Positions 7,105-13,976 of a DNA stretch of 13,976 bases are shown one piece after another. The notes beneath the pieces were generated by a model that had not been told where the DNA came from, did not search any database, and worked only from the letters and a program-made list of their open reading frames with translations. A program made the translations under genes and the position numbers. The DNA comes from MESE01 sp036675035 (GTDB lineage Bacteria > Pseudomonadota > Gammaproteobacteria > Burkholderiales > Burkholderiaceae_D), in NCBI GenBank assembly GCA_036675035.1, contig JAKFFO010000058.1, positions 1 to 13,976 on the forward strand, read 5' to 3'. Position 1 is the stretch's first letter, and each line of letters begins with the position of its first letter.

Positions 7105-7188
7105 CGCGAAAAGTTCTGGTTCCGGCCACTCGCTGGCTCGTTTAACTTTGCTTCGCAAAGTTAGCCTCCACCGAATCATCGCGCTCAT
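7084..7188 (-). CDS. Possible 34-residue leader-like small ORF bridging ftsW and murG
   Basis: An ATG at 7186-7188 overlaps the ftsW TGA as ATGA and has GGAGG 6 nt upstream (7195-7199). The frame stays open for 34 codons and its TGA (7084-7086) overlaps the murG ATG, again as ATGA. The product would begin MSAMIRWRLTLRSKVKR and end AIRGGRV, the last five residues matching the FtsW C-terminus because the junction DNA is duplicated. It is basic in its first half and resembles no family I know. It may be a true small protein, an ORF that only keeps ribosomes moving from ftsW to murG, or chance: an open frame of this length is not rare. Initiation signals are good; function is unknown. Confidence 0.3.
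   Translation of the reverse strand: MSAMIRWRLTLRSKVKRASEWPEPELFAIRGGRV
7094..7098 (-). promoter_or_regulatory. Ribosome-binding site of murG
   Basis: GGAGG on the minus strand, 6 nt before the ATG at 7085-7087. It decides the murG start against the upstream GTG. An identical GGAGG with the same 6-nt spacing to an ATG occurs 101 bp upstream at 7195-7199, inside the end of ftsW. Confidence 0.85.
7143..7163 (-). repeat. Perfect 9-bp hairpin in the ftsW-murG spacer
   Basis: The minus strand reads TAACTTTGC, GAA, GCAAAGTTA: nine perfect pairs around a 3-nt loop. The tip is GCGAAGC, a heptamer known to form an unusually stable DNA mini-hairpin. No T tract follows in the direction of murG transcription, so a terminator is unlikely. 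It sits near the middle of the DNA between the two junction repeats. Confidence 0.85.
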
Positions 7189-7205
7189 ACGCGGCCTCCG
7201 CGCAT
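7185..7205 (-). repeat. Direct repeat copy B of the ftsW-murG junction
   Basis: Copy B forms the last codons and TGA of ftsW (MRGGRV stop). It carries its own GGAGG (7195-7199) and an ATG overlapping the ftsW stop. It is the partner of the copy at 7084-7104. Confidence 0.9.
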
Positions 7206-8393
7206 GAGCACTCGGTTTTCATAGTCGATCCGCAGCAGAATCGCGAGTCCGACACAGTTGATCAGCACGCCGGACCCGCCGTAGCTCATCAACGGCAATG
7301 TCAGGCCTTTGGTCGGCAGCAAACCGAGATTGACACCCATGTTGATGAATGCCTGCACGCCAATCCAGATTCCGATTCCTTTGGCGGCCAAACCGGCGAA
7401 CGTCAGATCCATTGCGATTGCCTGGCGGCCGATTTCAAATGCGCGCTTGATGATCCAGTAAAACAGTGCGATAACGACCAGCACGCCGGCAAAGCCGAGC
7501 TCTTCGCCGATTACCGCCAGAAGAAAATCGGTGTGTGCTTCCGGCAGGTAGTGAAGCTTTTCCACGCTGCCGCCCAAACCGACGCCAAACAATTCACCGC
7601 GTCCGAATGCAATCAGCGAATGCGACAATTGATATGCCTTTCCGAGCGCATTTTCTTCGGACCACGGATTCAGATACGCGAAGATCCGGTCACGCCGCCA
7701 TGGGGACAACAAGATCACCATGCTGAAAATGCCGACTAGTGTCGCGGCGATGCCGCCGAACCAGACGCCGTTGACGCCACCCAGGAACAGGATCCCCATC
7801 GCGATGCACACGATCACGCCGAATGCGCCCAGGTCCGGCTCCAGCAATAGCAGCAAGCCGACAAAACCGATCGCGATGGTCATCGGCATGAAGCCTTTGG
7901 TCAGCTTGTGCATGAACTGCTGTTTTCGAACCGTATAGTCCGCCGCGTACAGCACGACAAACAGCTTCATCAACTCGGATGGCTGCAGATTGAACATCTT
8001 GAACGATAGCCAGCGTCGTGCGCCGTTGACGCCTTTGCCGACGCCGGGAATCAGCACCAGCACCAGCAGCACCAGCGTCAGCACGAAAAGATACGGCGCC
8101 CATTTTTGCCACGTTTCTATGCGCACGCGAAACACCAGCAGGCCTGCAAGCAGCGAGACAGCGATGAATATGGCCTGGCGCATCAGGAAATGCGAATTTT
8201 TATAGGCTGCGTATTTTGGCGAATCCGGCAGCGAAATCGATGCCGAATACACCATGACCATGCCAAACAGCATCAGCAATATGGTGACCCATACCAGAGG
8301 CTGATCGTATTCCATCATCTTCGAGCGCTGCGACAGGCTGCGAACCGGTTTTTGTTCCGGCGCCGTTGAAAACAGCGGGAGTGAAATTTTCAT
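7185..8393 (-). CDS. ftsW: Septal peptidoglycan glycosyltransferase FtsW (SEDS family)
   Basis: This 402-residue polytopic inner-membrane protein polymerises lipid II glycan strands at the septum together with FtsI. After a cytoplasmic N-terminus of about 30 residues, roughly ten hydrophobic segments can be followed from about residue 33 to 388. SEDS landmarks include VYSASISL (48-55), GARRWLSF (124-131), QPSELMKL (137-144), LLLEPDLG (182-189), LPEAHTDF (283-290, with Asp289 matching the catalytic aspartate of the family), GEELGFAG (297-304) and the C-terminal LPLMSYGGSG (366-375). The start ATG overlaps the murD stop by 4 nt (ATGA, 8390-8393). The very end (MRGGRV) is the part repeated just before murG, so the ancestral gene probably overlapped murG directly. 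RodA is excluded by context and by the long N-terminal tail. Confidence 0.98.
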   Translation of the reverse strand: MKISLPLFSTAPEQKPVRSLSQRSKMMEYDQPLVWVTILLMLFGMVMVYSASISLPDSPKYAAYKNSHFLMRQAIFIAVSLLAGLLVFRVRIETWQKWAPYLFVLTLVLLVLVLIPGVGKGVNGARRWLSFKMFNLQPSELMKLFVVLYAADYTVRKQQFMHKLTKGFMPMTIAIGFVGLLLLLEPDLGAFGVIVCIAMGILFLGGVNGVWFGGIAATLVGIFSMVILLSPWRRDRIFAYLNPWSEENALGKAYQLSHSLIAFGRGELFGVGLGGSVEKLHYLPEAHTDFLLAVIGEELGFAGVLVVIALFYWIIKRAFEIGRQAIAMDLTFAGLAAKGIGIWIGVQAFINMGVNLGLLPTKGLTLPLMSYGGSGVLINCVGLAILLRIDYENRVLMRGGRV

Positions 8394-9895
8394 GTCGCAA
8401 CCTCGCCGTGCGATAGCGCAATTTCACGAACCGTATCGACAAAAACCTGCGCGCGATGCCCGTAGTTCTTGAACATGTCGAAGCTGGCGCAAGCCGGTGA
8501 CAGCAATACTGCATCGCCAGGCTGTGCCAGTTCGGATGCCCGCTGTACCGCGTGCTCCAGCGTTTGGCAGTCGATCAGTTCGGCTCCGGATTGTTCGATG
8601 GCGCTGCGGATCCGCGACGCATCACGCCCTATCAGGACCGCCGCGCGAACATAGCGCGCCGCCGGTTCTGCCAGCGGACCGAAATCCTGCCCTTTTCCAT
8701 CGCCGCCGGCGATCAATACCAAACGTGCCGCGCCGCCGAGATCTGCGCCGAGACCGTTCAATGCGGCAACCGTGGCGCCTACATTAGTTCCTTTGCTGTC
8801 GTCGTAATACTCCACGCCCTGGATCGTCGTTACCAGTTCGACCCGGTGCGGCTCGCCCTGATACTCGCGCAGCCCATGCAACAGGCGCGCCATCGGCAAA
8901 TCGATCGCGCGGCACAGAGCCAATGCGGCCAATGCATTCACCGCATTGTGTTGTCCGCGAATTTTCAGCGCTTCGGCCGGCATCAGGCGATTGACGGTAA
9001 TTTCAGGCGCGACGAAATCCTTTTTGCGCCGCTGCTTTTTTTCACCTGGTTCAATATCGTCGTCCGGAACCGCAACCGATAGCCAGCGAATGCCGTTTTC
9101 ATTCACCAAACCAAAGGAATGCGCCTGTTCCGGCTCGCCCGAGCCGAAGCTGACAACCGGAGCCAGCGGCGATGCCATTTGCATTACCCGCTCGTCATCC
9201 CGATTGAGTACGCGAATCGTATCGGCGCCAAAAATCTTTTCCTTGGCTGCGCCATACGCGTCCATATTGCCGTGCCAGTCGAGATGGTCCTGCGTGATAT
9301 TCAACACGGCCGCCACGTCTGCTTGCAGGCTGAAAGTGGCATGCAGTTGAAAGCTCGACAGTTCAAGCACCCAGACCTGCGGCAGCTGGTCGTGATCAAT
9401 TGCAGTGCGCAATACTTCCAATGCGGCGGGGCTGATATTGCCGGCAACCTGAACCGACAATCCGGCACGCTGGCACAATAGCCCGGTCAGGCTGGTTACC
9501 GTGGTTTTTCCATTCGTGCCGGTTATTGCAATCACCTTAGGCGCGTAGTCACGGTCAATACGCAGCGCCGAAAGCGCCTGCGCGAACAATTCGATCTCAC
9601 CCCAGATCGGAATGTTCTTTTCTTCGGCGATCGGTGCGATCTCAGTCAAGTCGCGCCCCGGCGCCAATCCTGGACTCAGCGCCACGAAATCGATTCCGTC
9701 AAGCAGGCCGGCGGTGAATGGTCCGCCGAGAAACTCTGCATCGGGAGCCGCAGCCCGCAGCTCTGCAAGCCGATCCGGCGCTTCACGCGTGTCGGCGACC
9801 CGCAGGGACGCGCCACAGCGCGTGAGCCACTGTGCCATCGCCAGGCCCGATTCACCGAGCCCGAGGACAAGAGCGTGTTTGCCTTGGTAATTCAT
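8390..9895 (-). CDS. murD: UDP-N-acetylmuramoyl-L-alanine--D-glutamate ligase MurD
   Basis: This cytoplasmic Mur ligase of 501 residues adds D-glutamate to UDP-MurNAc-L-Ala. The N-terminal domain has LVLGLGESGLAMAQWL (9-24). The P-loop is ITGTNGKTTVTS (124-135), followed by AGNIS (151-155), ELSSFQL (178-184) and NITQDHLDWHG (199-209). The third domain has GQHNAVNALAAL (314-325), YYDDSKGTN (363-371) and LLSPACASFDMF (464-475). It is about 60 residues longer than E. coli MurD (438). Much of the excess sits near residues 275-305, including a strongly basic run EKKQRRKKDF (285-294), likely a surface loop in the central domain. The ATG is 1 nt after the mraY stop, without a strong ribosome-binding site, suggesting re-initiation; the stop overlaps ftsW. 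Confidence 0.98.
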   Translation of the reverse strand: MNYQGKHALVLGLGESGLAMAQWLTRCGASLRVADTREAPDRLAELRAAAPDAEFLGGPFTAGLLDGIDFVALSPGLAPGRDLTEIAPIAEEKNIPIWGEIELFAQALSALRIDRDYAPKVIAITGTNGKTTVTSLTGLLCQRAGLSVQVAGNISPAALEVLRTAIDHDQLPQVWVLELSSFQLHATFSLQADVAAVLNITQDHLDWHGNMDAYGAAKEKIFGADTIRVLNRDDERVMQMASPLAPVVSFGSGEPEQAHSFGLVNENGIRWLSVAVPDDDIEPGEKKQRRKKDFVAPEITVNRLMPAEALKIRGQHNAVNALAALALCRAIDLPMARLLHGLREYQGEPHRVELVTTIQGVEYYDDSKGTNVGATVAALNGLGADLGGAARLVLIAGGDGKGQDFGPLAEPAARYVRAAVLIGRDASRIRSAIEQSGAELIDCQTLEHAVQRASELAQPGDAVLLSPACASFDMFKNYGHRAQVFVDTVREIALSHGEVAT

Positions 9896-9896
9896 G

Positions 9897-11066
9897 TCAT
9901 CTCAATTTCAAGGTTGACAGCCCGAACAACACCAGCATCATCGTGATGATCCAGAACCGCACCACGACCTGCGTTTCCTTCCAGCCTTTTTGTTCATAGT
10001 GATGATGCAGCGGCGCCATCAACAGTACCCGCCGCCCGGTCCCGAAGCGCATTTTTGTGTACTTGAAATAGGCAACCTGCAGCATCACGGAAAGGGTCTC
10101 CACGACGAACACGCCGCCCATGATGAACAGCACGATCTCCTGACGAACAATGACTGCGATCGTGCCCAGTGCGCCACCCAGTGCCAGTGCGCCGACGTCG
10201 CCCATGAACACTTGGGCGGGATGGGCATTGAACCAGAGGAACGCCAATCCTGCCCCGGCCATCGCGCCACAGAATATGATGAGCTCGCCTGCACCGGGAA
10301 TATGCGGAATAAGCAGATACTTGGAATAGATTGCGTTTCCGGTCAGGTAGGCGAACAGCCCCAGCGCAGTGCCGACCATCACGGTTGGCATGATCGCCAA
10401 TCCATCCAGCCCGTCGGTCAGATTTACCGCGTTGCTGGTGCCGACGATCACGAAATAAGTCAAGGCAATGAAACCCCAGACGCCGAGCGGATAGCTGACG
10501 GTCTTGAAGAACGGCACGATCAAGTCTGCCTTCGGCGGCAGGTCCATTCTGAAACCCGATCGGACCCATTCGTACAGCAGATTCAAAACCTCGGTATTGG
10601 TCGGAGCCGAAACGGAAAACGCCAGGTATAACGCGGCCGAGATGCCGATCAGCGATTGCCAAAAATATTTCTCTTTGGACGGCATGCCTTTCGGATCTTT
10701 ATATACAACCTTCCGATAATCATCGAACCAACCGATCGCGCCGAAACCCAGGGTCACAATAAGGACCGGCCAGATAAAGCGATTGCTCCAGTCCGACCAC
10801 AGCAACGTCGCGATGCCGATCGCAAGCAGAATCAGGGCCCCGCCCATTGTCGGGGTGCCCGATTTGATCAGATGCGTTTGCGGCCCGTCGGTCCTTACCG
10901 CCTGCCCGACCTTCAGTCTTGTCAGCATGCGGATCACGGCCGGTCCGGCAAACAATCCGATAAACAGCGCCGTCATGGTGGCGAACACCGCCCGGAACGT
11001 GATGAAGTTGAAGACCCGCAGCGGGCCGATCTCTTCCTGAAAATATTGTGCCAGCCAGAGCAGCAT
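9897..11066 (-). CDS. mraY: Phospho-MurNAc-pentapeptide transferase MraY
   Basis: This integral membrane enzyme of 389 residues moves phospho-MurNAc-pentapeptide from UDP to undecaprenyl phosphate, giving lipid I. About ten membrane segments are visible. Catalytic landmarks are the Asp pair in GWFDDYRKV (D115, D116), NAVNLTDGLDGLA (212-224), FMGDVGALALGG (287-298, D290) and the HHH motif in APLHHHYEQKGW (351-362). It is about 29 residues longer than E. coli MraY, mainly around residues 150-190. The start is ATG 11064-11066 (MLLWLAQYFQ), 1 nt after the murF stop, with AGGAG 10 nt upstream (11077-11081). An in-frame TTG 11 codons further up lies inside murF and is rejected. Confidence 0.98.
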   Translation of the reverse strand: MLLWLAQYFQEEIGPLRVFNFITFRAVFATMTALFIGLFAGPAVIRMLTRLKVGQAVRTDGPQTHLIKSGTPTMGGALILLAIGIATLLWSDWSNRFIWPVLIVTLGFGAIGWFDDYRKVVYKDPKGMPSKEKYFWQSLIGISAALYLAFSVSAPTNTEVLNLLYEWVRSGFRMDLPPKADLIVPFFKTVSYPLGVWGFIALTYFVIVGTSNAVNLTDGLDGLAIMPTVMVGTALGLFAYLTGNAIYSKYLLIPHIPGAGELIIFCGAMAGAGLAFLWFNAHPAQVFMGDVGALALGGALGTIAVIVRQEIVLFIMGGVFVVETLSVMLQVAYFKYTKMRFGTGRRVLLMAPLHHHYEQKGWKETQVVVRFWIITMMLVLFGLSTLKLR

Positions 11067-11067
11067 A

Positions 11068-12444
11068 TCAGTGTGACTCCTGTGCTTGTTCACCGACAAG
11101 GTGTTGAACCAGTCGCTCCATTTTCATGAAGCGCGACCCCTTGACCAGAATCGTTGTCTTGGGGGTATGTATTGCATCGACAGCCTTGACCAGAGAATCC
11201 ATGTCACTGAAATGCCGCGCACGGGTGCCGAACGCATCGTTGGCGTTTTTTGCAAGATCTCCGAGAGTAAACAAGTGTTCAATGCCGCGACCGCGCGCAT
11301 AGGCGCCGATCTCGACATGAAACTGGCGGCCTTCATTGCCGACTTCGCCCATGTCGCCCAGCACCAATATGCGCGGTGACGGCGCCTGCATCAGCACGTC
11401 GATCGCCGCGCGTACCGAATCCGGGTTGGCATTGTAGGTATCGTCGATCACGGGCGCGCCATTGCGGGCGATTTTCCGCTGCAAGCGCCCGCTGACCGGC
11501 GCGAACATCTCAAGTCCCAGCACAATTGAATTGCGATGAATGCCGATGGCCAGCGTGCATGCCACCGCTGCCAATGCATTGCGGACATTGTGCACACCGG
11601 CCGCAGACAGGCGTACCGGGAATTCTTTCTGTCCGACCTTGATCAATAGATCGCTGCCGAAGTCATTCGGCTGATAAGTGCAGGTGACGTTGGCATCGGG
11701 GGATAGGCCGAAGGTCAATGTCTTGCGCCGGCCTGCCGCTTTGGCGAAGCTGCGCCACAACGGTGCGAACGCATCGTCTGCCGGATAAACCGCAATTCCG
11801 TTTTTTGGCAGCGCACTGATTACCGCACCATTTTCCTTGGCCACCGCTTCGACGCTTTCCATGAATTCCTGGTGCTCGCGCTGAGCGTTGTTCACCAAGC
11901 CAACCGTCGGCTGCGCGATCGCGGCCAGCTGAGCAATCTCGCCCGGGTGATTCATGCCCAGTTCGATTACCGCGGCACGATGAGCCGTATCGGTACGCAG
12001 CACCGTCAGCGGCACACCGATGTCGTTATTCAGATTCCCGCGAGTAGCAAGATAGCGATCCTTGCCGAATTCCGCTTCCAGGATCGATGCGATCATTTCC
12101 TTCACAGTCGTCTTGCCGTTGCTACCGGTCACACCGATGACAGGCAATGCAAACTGCTGGCGCCAGAAGCGCGCGATCTCAGCGAGCGCCACCCGGGTAT
12201 CCGGCACAATCAGCGCCGGTATCTGCAAGCCGTCGGGCAAGCGCTCCACGACCACTGCGGCCACACCTTTCTTGACCACGTCCGGAAGAAACGCATGTGC
12301 GTCGAAACGCTCGCCGCGCAATGCGACGAACAGGTTTCCGGGTAATGCAGTCTGGCTGTTGGTCGAGACGCCGTCAAAGGACGTACGCGCCGTCTGTACG
12401 GCGCGTGACAAGTGCGGTCTCAAATTGCTTAACGTTGATTTCAT
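11068..12444 (-). CDS. murF: UDP-MurNAc-tripeptide--D-alanyl-D-alanine ligase MurF
   Basis: This 458-residue cytoplasmic Mur ligase adds the D-Ala-D-Ala made by Ddl to UDP-MurNAc-tripeptide, completing the pentapeptide. The N-terminal domain shows GVSTNSQTALPGNLFVALRG (25-44), typical of MurE/MurF. The P-loop is VTGSNGKTTVKEM (105-117), followed by NLNNDIGVP (137-145), ELGMNHPGEI (161-170), GVHNVRNALAA (283-293), DDTYNANPDS (334-343) and VLGDMGEVG (361-369). The DTYNANP motif and the NNDIGVP segment separate MurF from MurE. The ATG shares one base with the murE stop (TAATG at 12444), so translation is probably coupled; the 3' end abuts mraY. Length is normal for the family (E. coli 452). Confidence 0.98.
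   Translation of the reverse strand: MKSTLSNLRPHLSRAVQTARTSFDGVSTNSQTALPGNLFVALRGERFDAHAFLPDVVKKGVAAVVVERLPDGLQIPALIVPDTRVALAEIARFWRQQFALPVIGVTGSNGKTTVKEMIASILEAEFGKDRYLATRGNLNNDIGVPLTVLRTDTAHRAAVIELGMNHPGEIAQLAAIAQPTVGLVNNAQREHQEFMESVEAVAKENGAVISALPKNGIAVYPADDAFAPLWRSFAKAAGRRKTLTFGLSPDANVTCTYQPNDFGSDLLIKVGQKEFPVRLSAAGVHNVRNALAAVACTLAIGIHRNSIVLGLEMFAPVSGRLQRKIARNGAPVIDDTYNANPDSVRAAIDVLMQAPSPRILVLGDMGEVGNEGRQFHVEIGAYARGRGIEHLFTLGDLAKNANDAFGTRARHFSDMDSLVKAVDAIHTPKTTILVKGSRFMKMERLVQHLVGEQAQESH
11077..11081 (-). promoter_or_regulatory. Ribosome-binding site of mraY
   Basis: AGGAG on the minus strand within the last codons of murF, 10 nt before the ATG at 11064-11066. It supports this start over an upstream in-frame TTG. 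Confidence 0.65.
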
Positions 12445-13976
12445 TATCCGACGCCCTTCATCGTCGCTCTTGCCGCAAGTGCCAATGCAGCATGATCCGC
12501 GTCCAGAAATGGAAGCTTTTTTCCTTTGATTTCCTGGTAGTCCTCGTGTCCTTTACCGGCAATCAAAATCACATCCGGTCTGGCCGACTGCCTGACGGTC
12601 CACAAAATTGCCGCGGCACGATCTTCAATCACGTTCATCCGCGATGGTGGCACCTGGGCCAAATTCAAACCTTTCACGATCTGCGCAATGATCTCGCCCG
12701 CATCCTCGTTGCGCGGATTATCACTGGTCACGATCACCTGATCCGCCGTCGCAGCCACGGCACCCATTTCGGCGCGCTTGCCGGAATCGCGGTTGCCGCC
12801 GCAGCCAAACACGCACCAGAGCTTTCCGCCTCGCTGGACTGCAACCGGGCGCAACGCGCCCAGCGTCTTTTCCAACGCGTCCGGTGTGTGCGCATAATCG
12901 ATTACCACCAGTGGATTGTCCTGCCCGCCAAGTTGCTGCATGCGGCCCGGCACCGCGCTCAAGGCTTCAATTGCATCGATCGCGGATTGCCATGCAACGC
13001 CCTTCGCCAACAGCACACCCAGCACTCCCAGCACATTGCTGACATTGAACTGGCCCACCAATCGTGTTTTTACCTGTGCCGAACCGAATCGCGATTCGAC
13101 GTGGAATACCGTGCCACCATGGCTGGCGCGAACATCGGATGCACGCAGACCCGCCACACCATCAATTTCGTTGCCGGCCAGCGTGTAACCGATGATAGAC
13201 AAGGGCGACTCAGACTGTTGCAGACGCCGAACCAGGCGCAAGCCCATCGCATCGTCAAGGTTGATGATCGCGTGCCGCAATCCGTTCCAGTCGAACAACA
13301 TGGTTTTGGCCGCTTCATACGCCGCCATATCGCGGTGATAATCGAGGTGGTCGCGCGTGAAGTTGGTAAACAATGCGGCGTCGAAATGCATGCCGCTCAG
13401 CCGCCCCTGGTCCAGGCCAATCGACGACGCCTCGATTGCGACAGCTTTTGCACCGGCATCGCGGCATTCCGCCAACTCGCGTTGCAACAGGATTGCATCG
13501 GGCGTCGTGTAGCCCGTAGTCTTGAACGAACCGGCCTCCCCGGACGTAAACAATCCGATACCCAACGTGCCGATCACCGCAGTCGAGTCGCCAAGCGCGG
13601 AGAGCGTATGACCCAGCCACTGGCTGCATGAAGTCTTGCCATTGGTCCCGGTGACCGCAACGGTAAACATGCCGGCATCCGGGTTGCCATAGTACGCACT
13701 GGCAATTCGCCCGGCATTTTTTTTCAATTCCGCTACCGCGCAATGCGGAACATGCCATGACGGCTGCCAGCCGAAACCGCCGGCTTCGTCGTACACGACC
13801 GCGCGCGCGCCCTGCTCGATCGCATGCTTGATATATGTCCTGCCATCCGCAATGTCACCGGGATAGGCAATAAACACATCACCCTCGGAAATGCTGCGCG
13901 AATCAGAACACAATCGCGCGCCCGGCGCCGTCGCGTGCAGCCATGCCAGCAGGTCGCTTACGAACGAAGTCGTGGT
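12444..13976 (-). CDS. murE: UDP-MurNAc-L-Ala-D-Glu--meso-diaminopimelate ligase MurE, N-terminus outside the window
   Basis: The frame is open to the right edge and 510 residues are visible; the true start lies beyond position 13976. A TTG at 13911-13913 is in frame but would remove conserved N-terminal sequence, so it is not the start. Motifs counted from the first visible residue: DSRSISEGDVFIA (24-36), VTGTNGKTSCSQW (108-120), the substrate-binding EASSIGLDQGR (182-192), NFTRDHLDYH (205-214), DYAHTPDALEKTL (360-372), CVFGCGGNRDSGKR (388-401), DNPR (419-422) and GKGHE (474-478). DNPR is the signature of meso-DAP-specific MurE, as opposed to lysine enzymes. The cytoplasmic enzyme adds the third amino acid, the cross-linking residue. 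ftsI and ftsL would be expected upstream, outside the window. Confidence 0.97.
   Translation of the reverse strand, partial: TTTSFVSDLLAWLHATAPGARLCSDSRSISEGDVFIAYPGDIADGRTYIKHAIEQGARAVVYDEAGGFGWQPSWHVPHCAVAELKKNAGRIASAYYGNPDAGMFTVAVTGTNGKTSCSQWLGHTLSALGDSTAVIGTLGIGLFTSGEAGSFKTTGYTTPDAILLQRELAECRDAGAKAVAIEASSIGLDQGRLSGMHFDAALFTNFTRDHLDYHRDMAAYEAAKTMLFDWNGLRHAIINLDDAMGLRLVRRLQQSESPLSIIGYTLAGNEIDGVAGLRASDVRASHGGTVFHVESRFGSAQVKTRLVGQFNVSNVLGVLGVLLAKGVAWQSAIDAIEALSAVPGRMQQLGGQDNPLVVIDYAHTPDALEKTLGALRPVAVQRGGKLWCVFGCGGNRDSGKRAEMGAVAATADQVIVTSDNPRNEDAGEIIAQIVKGLNLAQVPPSRMNVIEDRAAAILWTVRQSARPDVILIAGKGHEDYQEIKGKKLPFLDADHAALALAARATMKGVG

Noticed and set aside
7088..7129. A longer MurG starting at the GTG at 7127-7129
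   Set aside because: The extra 14 residues are just translated spacer, and the ATG at 7085-7087 has a perfect GGAGG at 6 nt.
12297..13631. A 444-codon open frame on the plus strand opposite murE
   Set aside because: It lies fully over a gene with all MurE motifs. It reads as His/Arg/Gln-rich low-quality protein with no recognisable domain, as expected from an antisense frame in GC-biased DNA.
13911..13913. murE start at an in-frame TTG
   Set aside because: The reading frame continues to the window edge with plausible N-terminal MurE sequence (SDLLAWLHATAPGARL), so the gene is simply cut by the edge.
1..13976. CRISPR arrays, tRNA or rRNA genes, transposase or phage genes, novel defence system
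   Set aside because: The window is almost fully accounted for by conserved dcw genes, and no such sequence was seen on either strand.

Overview
The window is a stretch of the division and cell-wall (dcw) cluster of a Gram-negative bacterium. All genes lie on the minus strand, so transcription runs from high to low coordinates. The order murE-murF-mraY-murD-ftsW-murG-murC-ddlB-ftsQ-ftsA-ftsZ is the classical proteobacterial one. A peroxiredoxin gene, cut by the left edge, follows ftsZ where E. coli has lpxC. The moderately high GC, a 389-residue MraY, a roughly 500-residue MurD and the peroxiredoxin after ftsZ suggest a betaproteobacterium of the Burkholderiales, perhaps Oxalobacteraceae (Herminiimonas/Janthinobacterium/Collimonas-like). 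That placement is from memory of the families, not from a search.

Layout from upstream to downstream (right to left): murE runs off the right edge. murF, mraY, murD and ftsW follow with junctions that overlap by 1-4 nt or are 1 nt apart. The ftsW-murG junction has a 97-nt spacer. murG, murC, ddlB, ftsQ and ftsA are again tightly packed, from a 4-nt overlap to a 9-nt gap. A 93-nt spacer precedes ftsZ. A 173-nt intergenic region with a perfect 13-bp hairpin separates ftsZ from the peroxiredoxin gene.

The genes form one pathway. MurC, MurD, MurE and MurF add amino acids to UDP-MurNAc (MurE has the DNPR signature of meso-diaminopimelate ligases), and Ddl supplies D-Ala-D-Ala. MraY makes lipid I and MurG makes lipid II. 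FtsW polymerises lipid II at the septum. FtsQ, FtsA and FtsZ build the divisome. All complete genes carry their expected motifs, and no frameshift or pseudogene was seen.

I see no new multi-gene system, mobile element with a transposase, CRISPR array or RNA gene. The most unusual spot is the ftsW-murG junction. A 21-bp segment holding the ribosome-binding site and the ATGA stop/start is present twice, 101 bp apart with 19 of 21 bases identical. The DNA between holds a 9-bp perfect hairpin with a GCGAAGC tip and an unbroken 34-codon ORF linking the ftsW stop to the murG start by two ATGA overlaps. A second point of interest is the replacement of the usual HEQN motif of MurG by VNAD.
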